Of a stretch of 64,000 nt of DNA, positions 24,565-33,238 are shown piece by piece (positions within the stretch are counted from its first letter, which is position 1; each line of letters begins with the position of its first letter). The notes under the pieces were generated by a model. The model made no database searches and was not told where the DNA came from. It saw only the letters and a program-made list of their open reading frames with translations. This DNA is from Alloacidobacterium sp035547425 (lineage in GTDB: Bacteria > Acidobacteriota > Terriglobia > Terriglobales > Acidobacteriaceae). The stretch covers positions 1-64,000 of the forward strand of contig DASZUU010000052.1 in assembly GCA_035547425.1 (NCBI GenBank). Direction: 5' to 3'. The translations under genes were made by a program, and so were the position numbers.

Positions 24565-25437
24565 ATGGACGAACTGAGCAGGCGCGCTTTGGCAGCCGCG
24601 CTCGCGGTGGGGCGGGCACAGGGCTTACGTTGCGATCAGCCGGAGGTGCTGGCTGACGGCGACAATGTGCTGGTGCATCTGGCTCCGGCTCCGGTGGTGG
24701 CGCGCGTCGCTACGACGACAGGGCTGGTGCGCAAGCCGGTGGAGCGGTGGCTGAAGCTTGACCTTGATTTGGCGGGATTTCTTGCGACGCAGAATTTTCC
24801 CGTTGTGCCGCCGAGCACGGAAGCAGCGCCGGGGCCGTATCTTCAGGACGGGCTGGCGCTTACGCTATGGGAGTTTGTGGAGCATGATCGTAATTATGTC
24901 GCAGGGATCGATGAAGTGGGGCCGTTCCTGCGCGACTTGCACGCGGTTTTGCGCGGGTATAAAGGCGAAATGCGCCGCATGAGCCCGGTGACGGAAATTC
25001 CGGGATGGCTGGATGAAGTCGAGCGCTGGGATGTGGTGCCGGAAGAGGATATAGCCATGCTGCGGCGTGGCTATGCGCGGATTTCTAAAGAGATCGATAT
25101 GCTCAGCTTGCCGGAGCAGCCGATTCACGGCGATGCGCACCGGAAAAATGTGTTGAAGACCTGTCGGGGATTGGTGTGGACGGATTTCGAGGACGCTTGC
25201 CGCGGGCCCGTTGCGTGGGATTTGGGCTGCTTTGTACGAACATCCGGGGAAGACTTTGCCAAAGCGTTGACAGAGTATGGCGGCAGCTTCGATGCGGCGG
25301 AATTGCAACCCTTCTTCGATGCGCGCGACCTGCAGGGAGCATTGTGGGGCACGATTCTTTCCACGCGGTTTCCGGGCCGGAAGGAACGCGCCGGGGAATG
25401 GATGAAGATATGCAGAGAGCGATATAGTGATTCATAA
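24565..25437 (+). CDS. Aminoglycoside phosphotransferase-family kinase
   Basis: A 290-residue APH-fold kinase. The catalytic loop is IHGDAHRKNVL and the metal-binding motif WTDFEDACRGPVAWDLG. The N-terminal nucleotide lobe is short (NVLVHLAPAPVVARVATTT). Members of this family phosphorylate antibiotics, choline, homoserine or sugars; the sequence does not say which, and resistance should not be assumed. Confidence 0.82.
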   Translation: MDELSRRALAAALAVGRAQGLRCDQPEVLADGDNVLVHLAPAPVVARVATTTGLVRKPVERWLKLDLDLAGFLATQNFPVVPPSTEAAPGPYLQDGLALTLWEFVEHDRNYVAGIDEVGPFLRDLHAVLRGYKGEMRRMSPVTEIPGWLDEVERWDVVPEEDIAMLRRGYARISKEIDMLSLPEQPIHGDAHRKNVLKTCRGLVWTDFEDACRGPVAWDLGCFVRTSGEDFAKALTEYGGSFDAAELQPFFDARDLQGALWGTILSTRFPGRKERAGEWMKICRERYSDS

Positions 25438-25466
25438 AATCCGACCAGGTCTAAGATTGTTTGTAC

Positions 25467-26612
25467 ATGCTCCCTGCTGCACTGCTCATTCAGGATGTTC
25501 AGCTTCTCTGCTTTACGGTAGTTTTTGGTGTGCTCGCTCTGCAACGATGGAGCGATCCGGTACGGCGGTGGCTATGGTTCAGTTTTCTGGCAAATACTGC
25601 CGGGGCGGTTTTCGATCTGCTGGGCTCACACTGGCCTGCGTGGCTTACGAAGGGCATCAATGGGGCCATGATCCCGCTCTCATATGCGCTGCTGAATATC
25701 TCGCTTATTTATTTCAATGGACGCGGAAAGAAGGCGGGCTGGGTATCGGTTCTGACGCTGGCGGCGGGGCTGCCGTTTCTGATCGCGTGGCGCAATTCTC
25801 CGAATCGCATACACAGTGACGCGCTCGGGGATCTGCTGATTGCGCTTGAATGTATTGTGACCTCGGCTCTGCTCCTCGGCCATCGAGAGCGATCCACACG
25901 GGCGCCTCGCCTGTTAATGGGCATATTCCTGATCTATTTTGTGCTGGTCGAGCTGGCGCGGGTCTGGATTGCTTTTCCCATGCACGGCGATCCGGACATG
26001 TCGACTCCCTGGCTGGGGATTGTCAGCACTGTAACCTACATCCTGAATGTTTCGTTGTTGCCTATTGCTTATATCTGGATGATGCAAGGGCGGCTGGAGT
26101 GGGAGCTTCTGCAGCAAAGCCTGATGGATCCATTGACGGGTGTGCTTAATCGGCGCGGGCTGGAACAGGCGCTCCAACGCGAGTTGGCGCGCTGCCATCG
26201 CTATGGCGAAAACCTGACCGTCGCCATGTTCGACCTGGATCATTTCAAGGCGATGAATGATCAATACGGCCACGTTGCCGGTGACGCGATTCTGGTAGGG
26301 GTGGCGCAATTTCTGGCCAAGAGATTGAGGAAAACGGATATCGTAGGACGATTTGGGGGAGAGGAATTCATTCTGCTTTTTCCGCATACCGATTTCGAGC
26401 AATCGGCTCCTCTCTTAGAGGAGCTTTGCCGAAGCCTGCGGGAAAATACAGAGCTGTATTCGTCGGCTGCTGTCCGCGTGACAGCCAGTTTCGGGGTTAC
26501 CGGCACAAAGAAGCGCGGGAGCATCCGGGCAGATGAGCTGCTCAGTGAAGCCGATACAGCGCTCTACCAGGCGAAGAGAAATGGCCGGGATCAGGTCTGC
26601 TATTTTTCGTGA
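25467..26612 (+). CDS. Membrane-bound diguanylate cyclase (GGDEF)
   Basis: A 381-residue protein that should make cyclic di-GMP. Six to seven hydrophobic segments fill residues 1-210 (for example LLIQDVQLLCFTVVFGVLAL, LLIALECIVTSALLLG, LLMGIFLIYFVLVELA) and form a sensory membrane module without a named domain. The GGDEF domain starts at DPLTGVLNRRGLEQAL and has an intact active site GGEEF preceded by IVGRF; DLDHFKAMNDQYGHVAGD is standard. An RxxD inhibitory site is not evident. The start at ATG 25467 has a poor ribosome site; TTG 25461 is possible. Confidence 0.9.
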   Translation: MLPAALLIQDVQLLCFTVVFGVLALQRWSDPVRRWLWFSFLANTAGAVFDLLGSHWPAWLTKGINGAMIPLSYALLNISLIYFNGRGKKAGWVSVLTLAAGLPFLIAWRNSPNRIHSDALGDLLIALECIVTSALLLGHRERSTRAPRLLMGIFLIYFVLVELARVWIAFPMHGDPDMSTPWLGIVSTVTYILNVSLLPIAYIWMMQGRLEWELLQQSLMDPLTGVLNRRGLEQALQRELARCHRYGENLTVAMFDLDHFKAMNDQYGHVAGDAILVGVAQFLAKRLRKTDIVGRFGGEEFILLFPHTDFEQSAPLLEELCRSLRENTELYSSAAVRVTASFGVTGTKKRGSIRADELLSEADTALYQAKRNGRDQVCYFS

Positions 26613-26613
26613 G

Positions 26614-26631
26614 CCGCCAAATTTTTGGCGG
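26614..26631 (+). terminator. Likely terminator after the GGDEF gene
   Basis: CCGCCAAA (26614-26621) pairs with TTTGGCGG (26624-26631) just after the stop, followed shortly by GATTTTCC. The loop is tight and the T-run short. Confidence 0.5.
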
Positions 26632-26783
26632 GCGATTTTCCTGTTATCAAAACGCAGGGCGGATCATTGTCATTCGCCCAAATTCACGGCTGGAACAGCC
26701 CGGCGCCGGTGAAGTGAATCCGGCGGCGGTGGTATGATTCTTCCGATAGCTGGCAAGTGATTCCGTCTACCGGAGGTGTTTAA

Positions 26784-27668
26784 ATGAGCCAGTATTCCCG
26801 CCGCGATTTTCTCAAGTCTTCACTGGTTGCCGGAACCATGGCAAGCATGGGGACGTTTCCTTTACCCGCCGAAAAACGTACCGCGACCGATGTTGTCACT
26901 CTGGGCAAATCGAACATACGAGTGACGCGCCTCGCCTTCGGCACCGGCAGCAACAACGGCAATGTGCAGGCATCGCTGGGCCAGCGGGAGTTTACGCGGC
27001 TTGTGCACTATGCCTATGACCGCGGTATCCGCTTTTTTGAGACGGCGGAGGCTTACATGACGCCTGCGATGCTGGGAGAAGCGCTGAAGCCGTTGCCGCG
27101 TGACAGCTACCAGCTCATGACGAAGGTGACGACGAATCATGAGCCCGATCCGCAGAAGCGCTTCGATGAGATGCGGCGGACTTCGCAGACAGAATACTTT
27201 GACATTATGCTGCTGCATTGGCAGCACACGCCGGACTGGGTATCGGAGTCGGAGCGTTGGCAGGATGGGATTCTGGAAGCGCAATCAAAAAAGGTGATTC
27301 GCGCGCGGGGCGCATCGGTTCACGGACTGCCTGCGCTGCGCCAGATGCCGGGTAACAAATGGCTGGAGATCGCCATGATCCGCATGAACCATAAGGGCGC
27401 ACGCATGGATGGGCCGACGTGGGCGGATAACGATAATCCGGCAAATGTGAGCGAAGTGGTAGAGCACGTGAAACAGGTGCACCGGGAGGGCATGGGCGTG
27501 ATCAGCATGAAGCTGGTGGGCGACGGCACTTTTACCCGGCGCGAAGATCGTCAGGCTGCCATGCGCTTCGCCTTCCGGAATGCGGGCGTGGATTGTGTTA
27601 CCGTCGGATTCAAGAATACGCAGGAGATCGATGAGGCTATCGAAAATCTGAATCTGGCGCTCGCTTGA
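26784..27668 (+). CDS. Tat-exported aldo/keto reductase
   Basis: A 294-residue aldo/keto reductase with a twin-arginine signal (YSRRDFLKSSLVAGTMASMG). The barrel shows GKSNIRVTRLAFGTG, a catalytic segment GIRFFETAEAYMTPAMLGEAL (Tyr) and LMTKVT (Lys). The NADP-binding end is VTVGFKNTQEIDEAIENL. Export of a folded, cofactor-loaded enzyme fits Tat. Such Tat-AKR proteins are frequent in acidobacteria and planctomycetes; the substrate is unknown. A good GGAGG precedes the ATG. Confidence 0.85.
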   Translation: MSQYSRRDFLKSSLVAGTMASMGTFPLPAEKRTATDVVTLGKSNIRVTRLAFGTGSNNGNVQASLGQREFTRLVHYAYDRGIRFFETAEAYMTPAMLGEALKPLPRDSYQLMTKVTTNHEPDPQKRFDEMRRTSQTEYFDIMLLHWQHTPDWVSESERWQDGILEAQSKKVIRARGASVHGLPALRQMPGNKWLEIAMIRMNHKGARMDGPTWADNDNPANVSEVVEHVKQVHREGMGVISMKLVGDGTFTRREDRQAAMRFAFRNAGVDCVTVGFKNTQEIDEAIENLNLALA

Positions 27669-27680
27669 ATGCAAGGCTGT

Positions 27681-27797
27681 CCATCCTGACCCTGAGGAAC
27701 GAAGGGGAAGGACCTGCTTTATTACGGCTCTGCCGCGAATCTTAACAAGTGAAATATCAGGACATCGTAAAAAGCAGGTCCTTCGCCGCGCTCGGGA
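27681..27797. repeat. Composite dispersed repeat, two copies in inverted orientation
   Basis: GAAGGACCTGCTTT (27707-27720) and AAAGCAGGTCCTTC (27771-27784) are a perfect 14-bp inverted repeat 50 bp apart. Each is continued outward by family sequence (CATCCTGACCCTGAGGAACG on the left, CTCGGGATGGCAAT on the right). It lies between two convergent genes. Confidence 0.6.
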
Positions 27798-27837
27798 TGG
27801 CAATATGGTTGCGTTGGGGTTGACGCCAAATGCAGGG

Positions 27838-27984
27838 TTAGCTGTGCTCGCCTTTGCATCCGGGATGGCCGCATTTGCAGGCAATTTCCGCAGTATTCTT
27901 GTTCTCTTCGCAATAGGCGCTACAGTATTTTTCGGTGGTCATGCAGCTACAGGAAGGATGAGCGCATTTTTTCTGGTCCGCCAT
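27838..27984 (-). CDS. Metallothionein-like metal-binding protein
   Basis: A 48-residue cysteine-rich protein with eight Cys and several His: KCAHPSCSCM near residues 6-15, KYCSAYC at 19-25, and ACKCGHPGCKGEH at 35-47. The pattern of two metal-binding halves matches bacterial metallothioneins (Pfam Metallothio_Pro), which bind zinc, copper or cadmium in clusters. GAGGAGAAATC gives a strong ribosome site for ATG 27984. The gene is divergent from the WalJ-like hydrolase. No metal regulator is adjacent. Confidence 0.85.
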   Translation of the reverse strand: MADQKKCAHPSCSCMTTEKYCSAYCEENKNTAEIACKCGHPGCKGEHS

Positions 27985-28179
27985 GATTTCTCCTCATCGG
28001 GCCGATGTGGCCTTTCACTCACTACGATGCAGGGAGGCGCGCTTTTGAAAGCCTGGGCCACGATTGCGAAGCCCTCTGCGCCGATTTCGTCCCATTCCGG
28101 GGATCATGTAGCCGATATTGATTCCGGCTTGGTGATTTCTGTTGTATCTTCCACAAGATATAGGGGTATTCTGACAGAT

Positions 28180-29163
28180 ATGGTTCGGATGACTGTGCTC
28201 GCCAGTGGTTCTAAAGGCAACAGCACAGTTGTCTCCAGTTCCAAAACGCGGATTCTGGTAGATGCCGGAATGTCCTGCCGCGAGATTTTCAAACGCATGC
28301 GTTCCGTGGGCGAAGACCCGGAGACGCTGGATGCCATTTTGATTACCCATGAGCATCAGGACCACGTGCAGGGTCTGCAGGTTACGGCTCGCAAGCTCGG
28401 CATTCCGGTGTACTTTACCGAGGCGACGCACCGGGCCTGGATGCGCTGGATGACTCCCAGGAAACGATTGACCTATGCGGAGTGGCTGACGCAGCGCCAG
28501 CAGGAAGCAGCCCGCAAAAAGGCGGAGGCCGAGGCAAGCGCCGACCATGTGGATGCCGAGCTGGAAAGCCCGTTTTATCGAGAGGCAGAGCTGGCGGAAT
28601 GCGCGGCTGAGGAAGAGGAATTCAAGGCATCGAAGGAAAAGACGGAATCCGATCCGTGCGCTCTTCCGGGTGTCGAATATTTCCGCGCCGGGGCAAATTT
28701 TTCCATCGGCGATATTTCAATCAGCGCTTTCACGATTCCCCATGATGCTGTTGACCCTGTTGGGTTTGTGTTTCAGGCTGAAGGAATTCGCGTCGGCATA
28801 GCGACTGATCTGGGCTACATGCCGCCGAACGTCAGCCTGCAGCTTCGGGGCTGTGATGTCCTGATGCTGGAATCGAATCATGACCTGGAAATGCTGCGGG
28901 ATGGGCCCTATCCATGGTCGGTGAAGCAGAGGGTGATGTCGCGGGTAGGGCATCTGTCAAACCACGCCGCCGCCGATTTTTTGGAGAAACATTACGACGG
29001 ACAAGCGTCGTATGTAGTGCTGGCGCATCTATCTGAGAGTAACAATTTGCCGGAGCTTGCCCGCGTAGCCGCAGAATATGCGCTGCGGGATCGTATGAGC
29101 TTGTTAGGAAACAGGTTAGTACTGGCGGAACAACGAACGGCAACAGAATCTATTGTGCTGTGA
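28180..29163 (+). CDS. WalJ/YycJ-like metallo-beta-lactamase-fold hydrolase with acidic insert
   Basis: A 327-residue MBL-fold enzyme, likely a nuclease-type relative of Bacillus WalJ (YycJ). It has LASGSKGNST at the start, the zinc motif THEHQDHVQGL (56-66), then IPHDAVDPVGFVF, LMLESNHD and LSNHAAADFL with VVLAHLSESNN near the end. Between residues about 93 and 160 there is a charged insert (QRQQEAARKKAEAEASAD... to ...EEEEFKASKEKTE), making it about 60 residues longer than usual. The start is ATG 28180 or 28189; the ribosome site is poor. WalJ has been linked to replication/cell-wall coordination in Firmicutes; here the role is inferred only. Confidence 0.82.
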   Translation: MVRMTVLASGSKGNSTVVSSSKTRILVDAGMSCREIFKRMRSVGEDPETLDAILITHEHQDHVQGLQVTARKLGIPVYFTEATHRAWMRWMTPRKRLTYAEWLTQRQQEAARKKAEAEASADHVDAELESPFYREAELAECAAEEEEFKASKEKTESDPCALPGVEYFRAGANFSIGDISISAFTIPHDAVDPVGFVFQAEGIRVGIATDLGYMPPNVSLQLRGCDVLMLESNHDLEMLRDGPYPWSVKQRVMSRVGHLSNHAAADFLEKHYDGQASYVVLAHLSESNNLPELARVAAEYALRDRMSLLGNRLVLAEQRTATESIVL

Positions 29164-29290
29164 TGTAACTGATTTATAATGAATAAAGATTCCCTGGCCG
29201 CTCGTGGTTCCTCCCTTTCCTGATCCATGGATTTCAGAGGGAAGATGATTACCTGGTAGTCAGCAAGCAAAGAGCGGAGAACGGATTCAC

Positions 29291-29737
29291 ATGACACCTT
29301 GCACCGATCAAGTCGTTGGCGACATACTCTCGAGTTGGAGATATGACATTTCCGGAATCTCGCCGGAAATGCGCACCGATTACGAACAACATTTTGTGGA
29401 ATGCCAGCATTGCCGCTCCCGTCAACGGATGCACCGCACCATCGATGTGACCCTGATCGGATTGGCAACTTTGTCGATGCTGGCGTTTCTACTGGCGATT
29501 GCCGTGATCCATCACATTGAACCGTTGCGCAACTGGGCCATTGTGAACCTCCATCTGCGTCAGATTGAGCTGGTTCTTACCCTGCAGGCGGCTGCGGTTG
29601 CCGGGCTGCTGGTTTCGGCCCTGGCCTGGATTCTGGTGGCGATTGCTACCCCGGCTCCGGTGTATTTGACAGATATGGCGATCGCGCAGGCGCGGGTCTT
29701 CCAGAACCGTTCCAGAATGCCGCGAAAAGCCGCTTAA
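29291..29737 (+). CDS. Membrane protein with anti-sigma-like zinc finger
   Basis: A 148-residue protein with an N-terminal HFVECQHCRSR (about residues 36-46), resembling the H-x3-C-x2-C site of zf-HC2 anti-sigma factors, and two membrane helices (LIGLATLSMLAFLLAIAVI; VLTLQAAAVAGLLVSALAWILVAIA). No sigma factor gene is adjacent, so an anti-sigma role is only suggested. A strong terminator follows. Confidence 0.65.
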   Translation: MTPCTDQVVGDILSSWRYDISGISPEMRTDYEQHFVECQHCRSRQRMHRTIDVTLIGLATLSMLAFLLAIAVIHHIEPLRNWAIVNLHLRQIELVLTLQAAAVAGLLVSALAWILVAIATPAPVYLTDMAIAQARVFQNRSRMPRKAA

Positions 29738-29755
29738 TTCGCTTAAATTTGCATG

Positions 29756-29783
29756 AAAAACCCTCGCTTTGCGAGGGTTTTTT
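29756..29783. terminator. Bidirectional rho-independent terminator
   Basis: AAAAACCCTCGC (29756-29767) pairs perfectly with GCGAGGGTTTTT (29771-29782) around TTT. Convergent small genes flank it. Confidence 0.92.
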
Positions 29784-29801
29784 GCGTTCCGGAGCCGAAA
29801 T

Positions 29802-29993
29802 TTAAATGGCGCGGAGCAATCGTCCGGGCAAGAAGATGATGGCGGCGACCAGGTCTAGCGCTCCGTGCACGGCGATGCCCAAGATGCGGAAGGGCAGAAG
29901 CAGCAGCCAGACAAACGGATAGGCGACCAGCGCCAATACGGCCAGTGGCCAGCAGAAGATGAAAAGAACGCACCAGAGAAGAAAACCGAGCAT
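29802..29993 (-). CDS. Small hydrophobic membrane protein
   Basis: A 63-residue protein that is almost entirely membrane-embedded: LLWCVLFIFCWPLAVLALVAYPFVWLLLLPFRILGI, followed by a less hydrophobic end (VHGALDLVAAIIFLPGRLLRAI). AAAGGAG lies upstream of ATG 29993. No function is recognisable. The frame is open far upstream, but that part has no protein-like features. Confidence 0.6.
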   Translation of the reverse strand: MLGFLLWCVLFIFCWPLAVLALVAYPFVWLLLLPFRILGIAVHGALDLVAAIIFLPGRLLRAI

Positions 29994-30104
29994 TCCTGAA
30001 AACTCCTTTATGGAAGGTACGAAATTTCTGAGGAAATGTTCCGGGAACTGGGGGATTTTGATGCAGCTGTAGTGAGGCGTGGGACGGGTGGAGAGAAAAG
30101 CGAG

Positions 30105-30134
30105 TTGACAATTTTCGGGCGAGACGCGTATCTT
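30105..30134 (+). promoter_or_regulatory. Promoter of the GxGYxYP gene
   Basis: TTGACA (30105-30110) and TATCTT (30129-30134) are 18 bp apart; the predicted start is near 30141, giving a leader of about 80 bases. Confidence 0.55.
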
Positions 30135-30140
30135 TTCGCT

Positions 30141-30164
30141 GCGAATGGAATCGTTACCATTCGC
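30141..30164. promoter_or_regulatory. Operator-like inverted repeat at the transcription start
   Basis: GCGAATGG (30141-30148) and CCATTCGC (30157-30164) are perfect inverted arms; the centre AATCGTTA carries the symmetric CG typical of LacI-family operators. It overlaps the predicted start site of the GxGYxYP gene. The regulator is unknown. Confidence 0.45.
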
Positions 30165-30220
30165 AGTCTGTTGCTTGACTTTGCAGACTCCCCCATTCCC
30201 GCAGTGCAAAGGAAAGAGCT

Positions 30221-32239
30221 ATGTCCATTTCTCGCAGGAAGTTTCTCGCTCTGAGCGGCGCCACGGCCGGCGTCAGCATGTTGCCGATTTCCATGTTTTC
30301 GCAGATTCCGCAGTCGCTGGACGGCGCTCGTAAAAGTTCGCTGGTATGGCCGCCAAATCAGGCGTTGCCGACTTTTCCCGCGCCGCAGTTTCTGGATGCG
30401 GCGGATTTGTCTTCGCTTACCAGCGATCAGCAGGGATTGCTGGTGACGATGCAGGGAATTGTGAATCGCAGGCAGCCTCGGCTGTATTTTTATTGGGGCA
30501 CGGACCCGACGAACCAAAGCTGGCTGCCGAATCTGAATGTGCCGTATCGGACTGTTTCCGATCCGTGGAGCCTGATTGATCGTTACCGGAACGAGATTGC
30601 CGGAGCGGTGGTGTACGACCCGAACCTGCCGGATACGGTGAACCTGGCGACGAACCTGGCTGGGCTGAAAGGCGGCGTAATTGCAACGGCGGACCTGGCA
30701 AAGAGCCTGAACCTGCAGGTGCTGGATGATTTGCGCGGACGCTTCAGCACGAAGCTGAATGCATATGAGTGGGCGCTGGCCAATATCTATCCGAAGCTGA
30801 CGAACCGCATGATTACGGCGATCAGCCCGACGAATACGGTGGCGGTTCCGAATGTGCAGTGGACAGATTTGCTGAAGGTTACGGCCCCGGTAACGGATGG
30901 CTCGAATAAGGCGACGTACACGGTCGATCTCTCGGCGTTTCTTGGCGGAGAGGCTGTGTATGTGAGGTACCAGGACGCGTATACGGGTGATGGCTGGGGG
31001 CCGTCGGTATCGCAGGTGACTGTTACGGCAGATGGGAATGTGATTGCTTCCTTTCAACCGGCGAGTGCCGGGGAGGCGCCGTATCTGTTTGACGCGGACA
31101 GCTCGCAGACCACGTCGGGATGGCGGTTTGCGGATGGGACGGAATATTTCATTTATAAATTTGTGCCGCCTGCGGGAACGAAGCAGCTGATTTTACAGAC
31201 GGTGATGTGGAATGAGTATTACCTGACGGCGACGAGCACCGCTCCAAGTGTGCAGGAGGCGAATGCTCTCTTCCGCGACTACATTGTCGGCGTGAATGCT
31301 CCGGTGATCTGGCTGGACCCGGAAGATGCAGATGAAGCGGCAATGTTTGCGCGGGTTTTGAAGACGCTGCAGCCGGATTCACCGTATCTGGGATGGTTCC
31401 CGCAGGGACACGAGATGACGGGCGTGACGCTGTGCGGGCAGAACAGCTCGCCGGTTGTGGCCGCGGATTTCTTTTATAACGGAACGGTCTTCAGCGGCGC
31501 GCGCGGACGGGTGAAGGCAAGCCAGCCCCCGGCAAGAGTGCCGAAGCTCGAAAACAAAATTTATCTGACGATGACGATGGTGGAGGGAGACAACATCCAG
31601 TACAACCAGCATCGCATGCGGCAAATATGGGACGATTCGGGCCGCGGGCAGGTGCCGCTGAACTGGAGCGTGAGCGTGCTGCTACTGGATATTGCTCCGA
31701 CGATGCTGGAGTATTTCCAGCAGACGCAGACGGCGAACGATCTGCTGGTGGCAGGGCCATCCGGAGCGGGATATACCTATCCGGCAAACTGGCCACAGAA
31801 TACGCTGCCGGGATTTATCCAACGCAGCGGGCAATACATGGCGCGGACAGGAATGAAGGTGCTGTTTGCCTACAACCGCAACGGCAGCACCGACCTGCCG
31901 TTTACGTCGAGCATTATCGATTTGTATAAGCGCTATGTGCCGGGACTGCAGGGCATTGTTTACAACTACGAATCGCAGAGCCAGATTTCCCTGATTGACG
32001 GCGTGCCGGTTGCGACGCTGATGGGGGTGAACGACCTGGGAAGCGGACAGGCACAATTGGCGGCGCTGGCGCAGGCGTGGGATGGAAAGAGTCCTTTGTT
32101 TGTGGCGGCGGGGCTTGAATCATGGAACATGACGCCGACGGATGCGAATACGCTGGTCAGCTCTTTGGGAGCTGATTTTGAGGTCGTTCGTGGCGATGTG
32201 TTCTTTGCGTTGTACCGGGCTTCACAGGCGAAGAGCTGA
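30221..32239 (+). CDS. Tat-exported GxGYxYP-family protein
   Basis: A 672-residue exported protein. The Tat signal is SRRKFLALSGATAGVSMLP. The family motif appears as GPSGAGYTYP (about residues 511-520). The N-terminal part contains LLVTMQGIVNRRQPRLYFYW and a beta-sandwich-like insert (about 220-330, VTVTADGNVIASFQP). The GxGYxYP family is thought to be carbohydrate-related, often near polysaccharide utilisation genes, without a proven reaction. An operator-like site at its promoter suggests sugar-responsive control. A terminator follows 11 bases after the stop. Confidence 0.85.
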   Translation: MSISRRKFLALSGATAGVSMLPISMFSQIPQSLDGARKSSLVWPPNQALPTFPAPQFLDAADLSSLTSDQQGLLVTMQGIVNRRQPRLYFYWGTDPTNQSWLPNLNVPYRTVSDPWSLIDRYRNEIAGAVVYDPNLPDTVNLATNLAGLKGGVIATADLAKSLNLQVLDDLRGRFSTKLNAYEWALANIYPKLTNRMITAISPTNTVAVPNVQWTDLLKVTAPVTDGSNKATYTVDLSAFLGGEAVYVRYQDAYTGDGWGPSVSQVTVTADGNVIASFQPASAGEAPYLFDADSSQTTSGWRFADGTEYFIYKFVPPAGTKQLILQTVMWNEYYLTATSTAPSVQEANALFRDYIVGVNAPVIWLDPEDADEAAMFARVLKTLQPDSPYLGWFPQGHEMTGVTLCGQNSSPVVAADFFYNGTVFSGARGRVKASQPPARVPKLENKIYLTMTMVEGDNIQYNQHRMRQIWDDSGRGQVPLNWSVSVLLLDIAPTMLEYFQQTQTANDLLVAGPSGAGYTYPANWPQNTLPGFIQRSGQYMARTGMKVLFAYNRNGSTDLPFTSSIIDLYKRYVPGLQGIVYNYESQSQISLIDGVPVATLMGVNDLGSGQAQLAALAQAWDGKSPLFVAAGLESWNMTPTDANTLVSSLGADFEVVRGDVFFALYRASQAKS

Positions 32240-32249
32240 TTTTAAATTT

Positions 32250-32287
32250 AAAAGGCCTCAGCGAGGGATTTATCGCTGAGGCCTTTT
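32250..32287. terminator. Bidirectional terminator between GxGYxYP gene and pyrD
   Basis: AAAAGGCCTCAGCGA (32250-32264) pairs perfectly with TCGCTGAGGCCTTTT (32273-32287), 15 bp with an 8-base loop. Confidence 0.93.
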
Positions 32288-32299
32288 TGTTCTTTTCTG

Positions 32300-33238
32300 C
32301 TATTGTTCCTTTTCCCGGGGCGCGGTGTCGATGGCTCCGGTGAGGCTGGCAACCTTCTCGATGTGATGGCGCGAACACCAATGTTCGAGGCCGGTGGCGA
32401 TGCGTTCGACGGCGCGGGGGTCGGCGTAGCTGGCGGTGCCTACCTGAACGGCTGTTGCACCTGCCATGAGGAATTCCACGGCATCTTCGGGGGTGGTGAT
32501 GCCGCCCATTCCGATGACGGGAATTTGGACGGCTTTTGCGGCCTCCCACACCATGCGGACGGCGATGGGTTTGATGGCCGGCCCGGAGAGCCCTCCGGTG
32601 ATATTGGCAATGCGGGGGCGGCGCGTCGTGATGTCGATGGCCAGCGAGACGAAGGTATTGACGAGAGAGACGGCATCGGCTCCGGCGTCTTCTGCGCAGC
32701 GCGCCATGGCAGCGATGGAGGTGACATTGGGCGAGAGCTTTACGATGAGGGGTCGTTTGGCCACTGCCTTGGTGCGAACGATCAACTCGCCGAGCAGCCG
32801 CCAATCTGTGCCAAAGACCTGGCCTCCGTGTTTAGTGTTCGGACACGAGGCGTTGAGCTCATAGGCGACGATGCCGCGTTTTTCGTTCAGCGCTTCGATG
32901 ACGGCAACGTAATCGTCTACTTCGTAGCCGAAAATATTTGCGAAGACGCCGCAGGCCGGATAGCGCTCCAATGCGGGCAGCTTGGTTTCGATAAAGGCCT
33001 GCACGCCGATATTCTGAAGTCCGATGGCGTTGATCATTCCAGCTGCGGTTTCGATAATGCGGGGCGTCTGATTGCCGGCCATCGGCTCGCGTGAAAGGCC
33101 CTTGGTGACAAAGCCGCCAATGCGGTCGAGCGATACGATGTCTTCAAATTCGATGCCGTATGCAAATGTGCCGCTGGCGGCGATGACCGGGTTTCGCAGC
33201 TCGATGCCTGCGAAACGGACTTTCATATCTGGCTTCAC
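32300..33238 (-). CDS. pyrD: Dihydroorotate dehydrogenase, class 1B catalytic subunit
   Basis: A 312-residue flavoenzyme of pyrimidine synthesis that oxidises dihydroorotate to orotate. Diagnostic features are NPVIAASGTFAYG, the catalytic Cys in NASCPNTKHGG (class 1, not the class 2 Ser), KLSPNVT, NITGGLSGPAIKPIAVRMV and IGMGGITTPEDAVEFLMAGA. Class 1B enzymes use a PyrK partner; no pyrK is nearby. The start is GTG 33238, which overlaps the stop of the upstream phosphatase gene (GTGA) and has AGGAG about 11 bases upstream; ATG 33226 is the alternative. It is cotranscribed with that phosphatase. Confidence 0.92.
   Translation of the reverse strand: MKPDMKVRFAGIELRNPVIAASGTFAYGIEFEDIVSLDRIGGFVTKGLSREPMAGNQTPRIIETAAGMINAIGLQNIGVQAFIETKLPALERYPACGVFANIFGYEVDDYVAVIEALNEKRGIVAYELNASCPNTKHGGQVFGTDWRLLGELIVRTKAVAKRPLIVKLSPNVTSIAAMARCAEDAGADAVSLVNTFVSLAIDITTRRPRIANITGGLSGPAIKPIAVRMVWEAAKAVQIPVIGMGGITTPEDAVEFLMAGATAVQVGTASYADPRAVERIATGLEHWCSRHHIEKVASLTGAIDTAPREKEQ

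Noticed and set aside
24565..25437. Aminoglycoside resistance gene
   Set aside because: The fold is APH-like but the family is broad and nothing points to antibiotic substrates or mobility.
27805..28179. Long N-terminal extension of the WalJ-like frame
   Set aside because: The extra 125 residues have no protein-like features and the opposite strand carries the metallothionein-like gene with a good ribosome site.
28015..28548. Open frame on the minus strand across the WalJ-like gene
   Set aside because: It is antisense to a clear metallo-hydrolase gene and its translation matches no family pattern.
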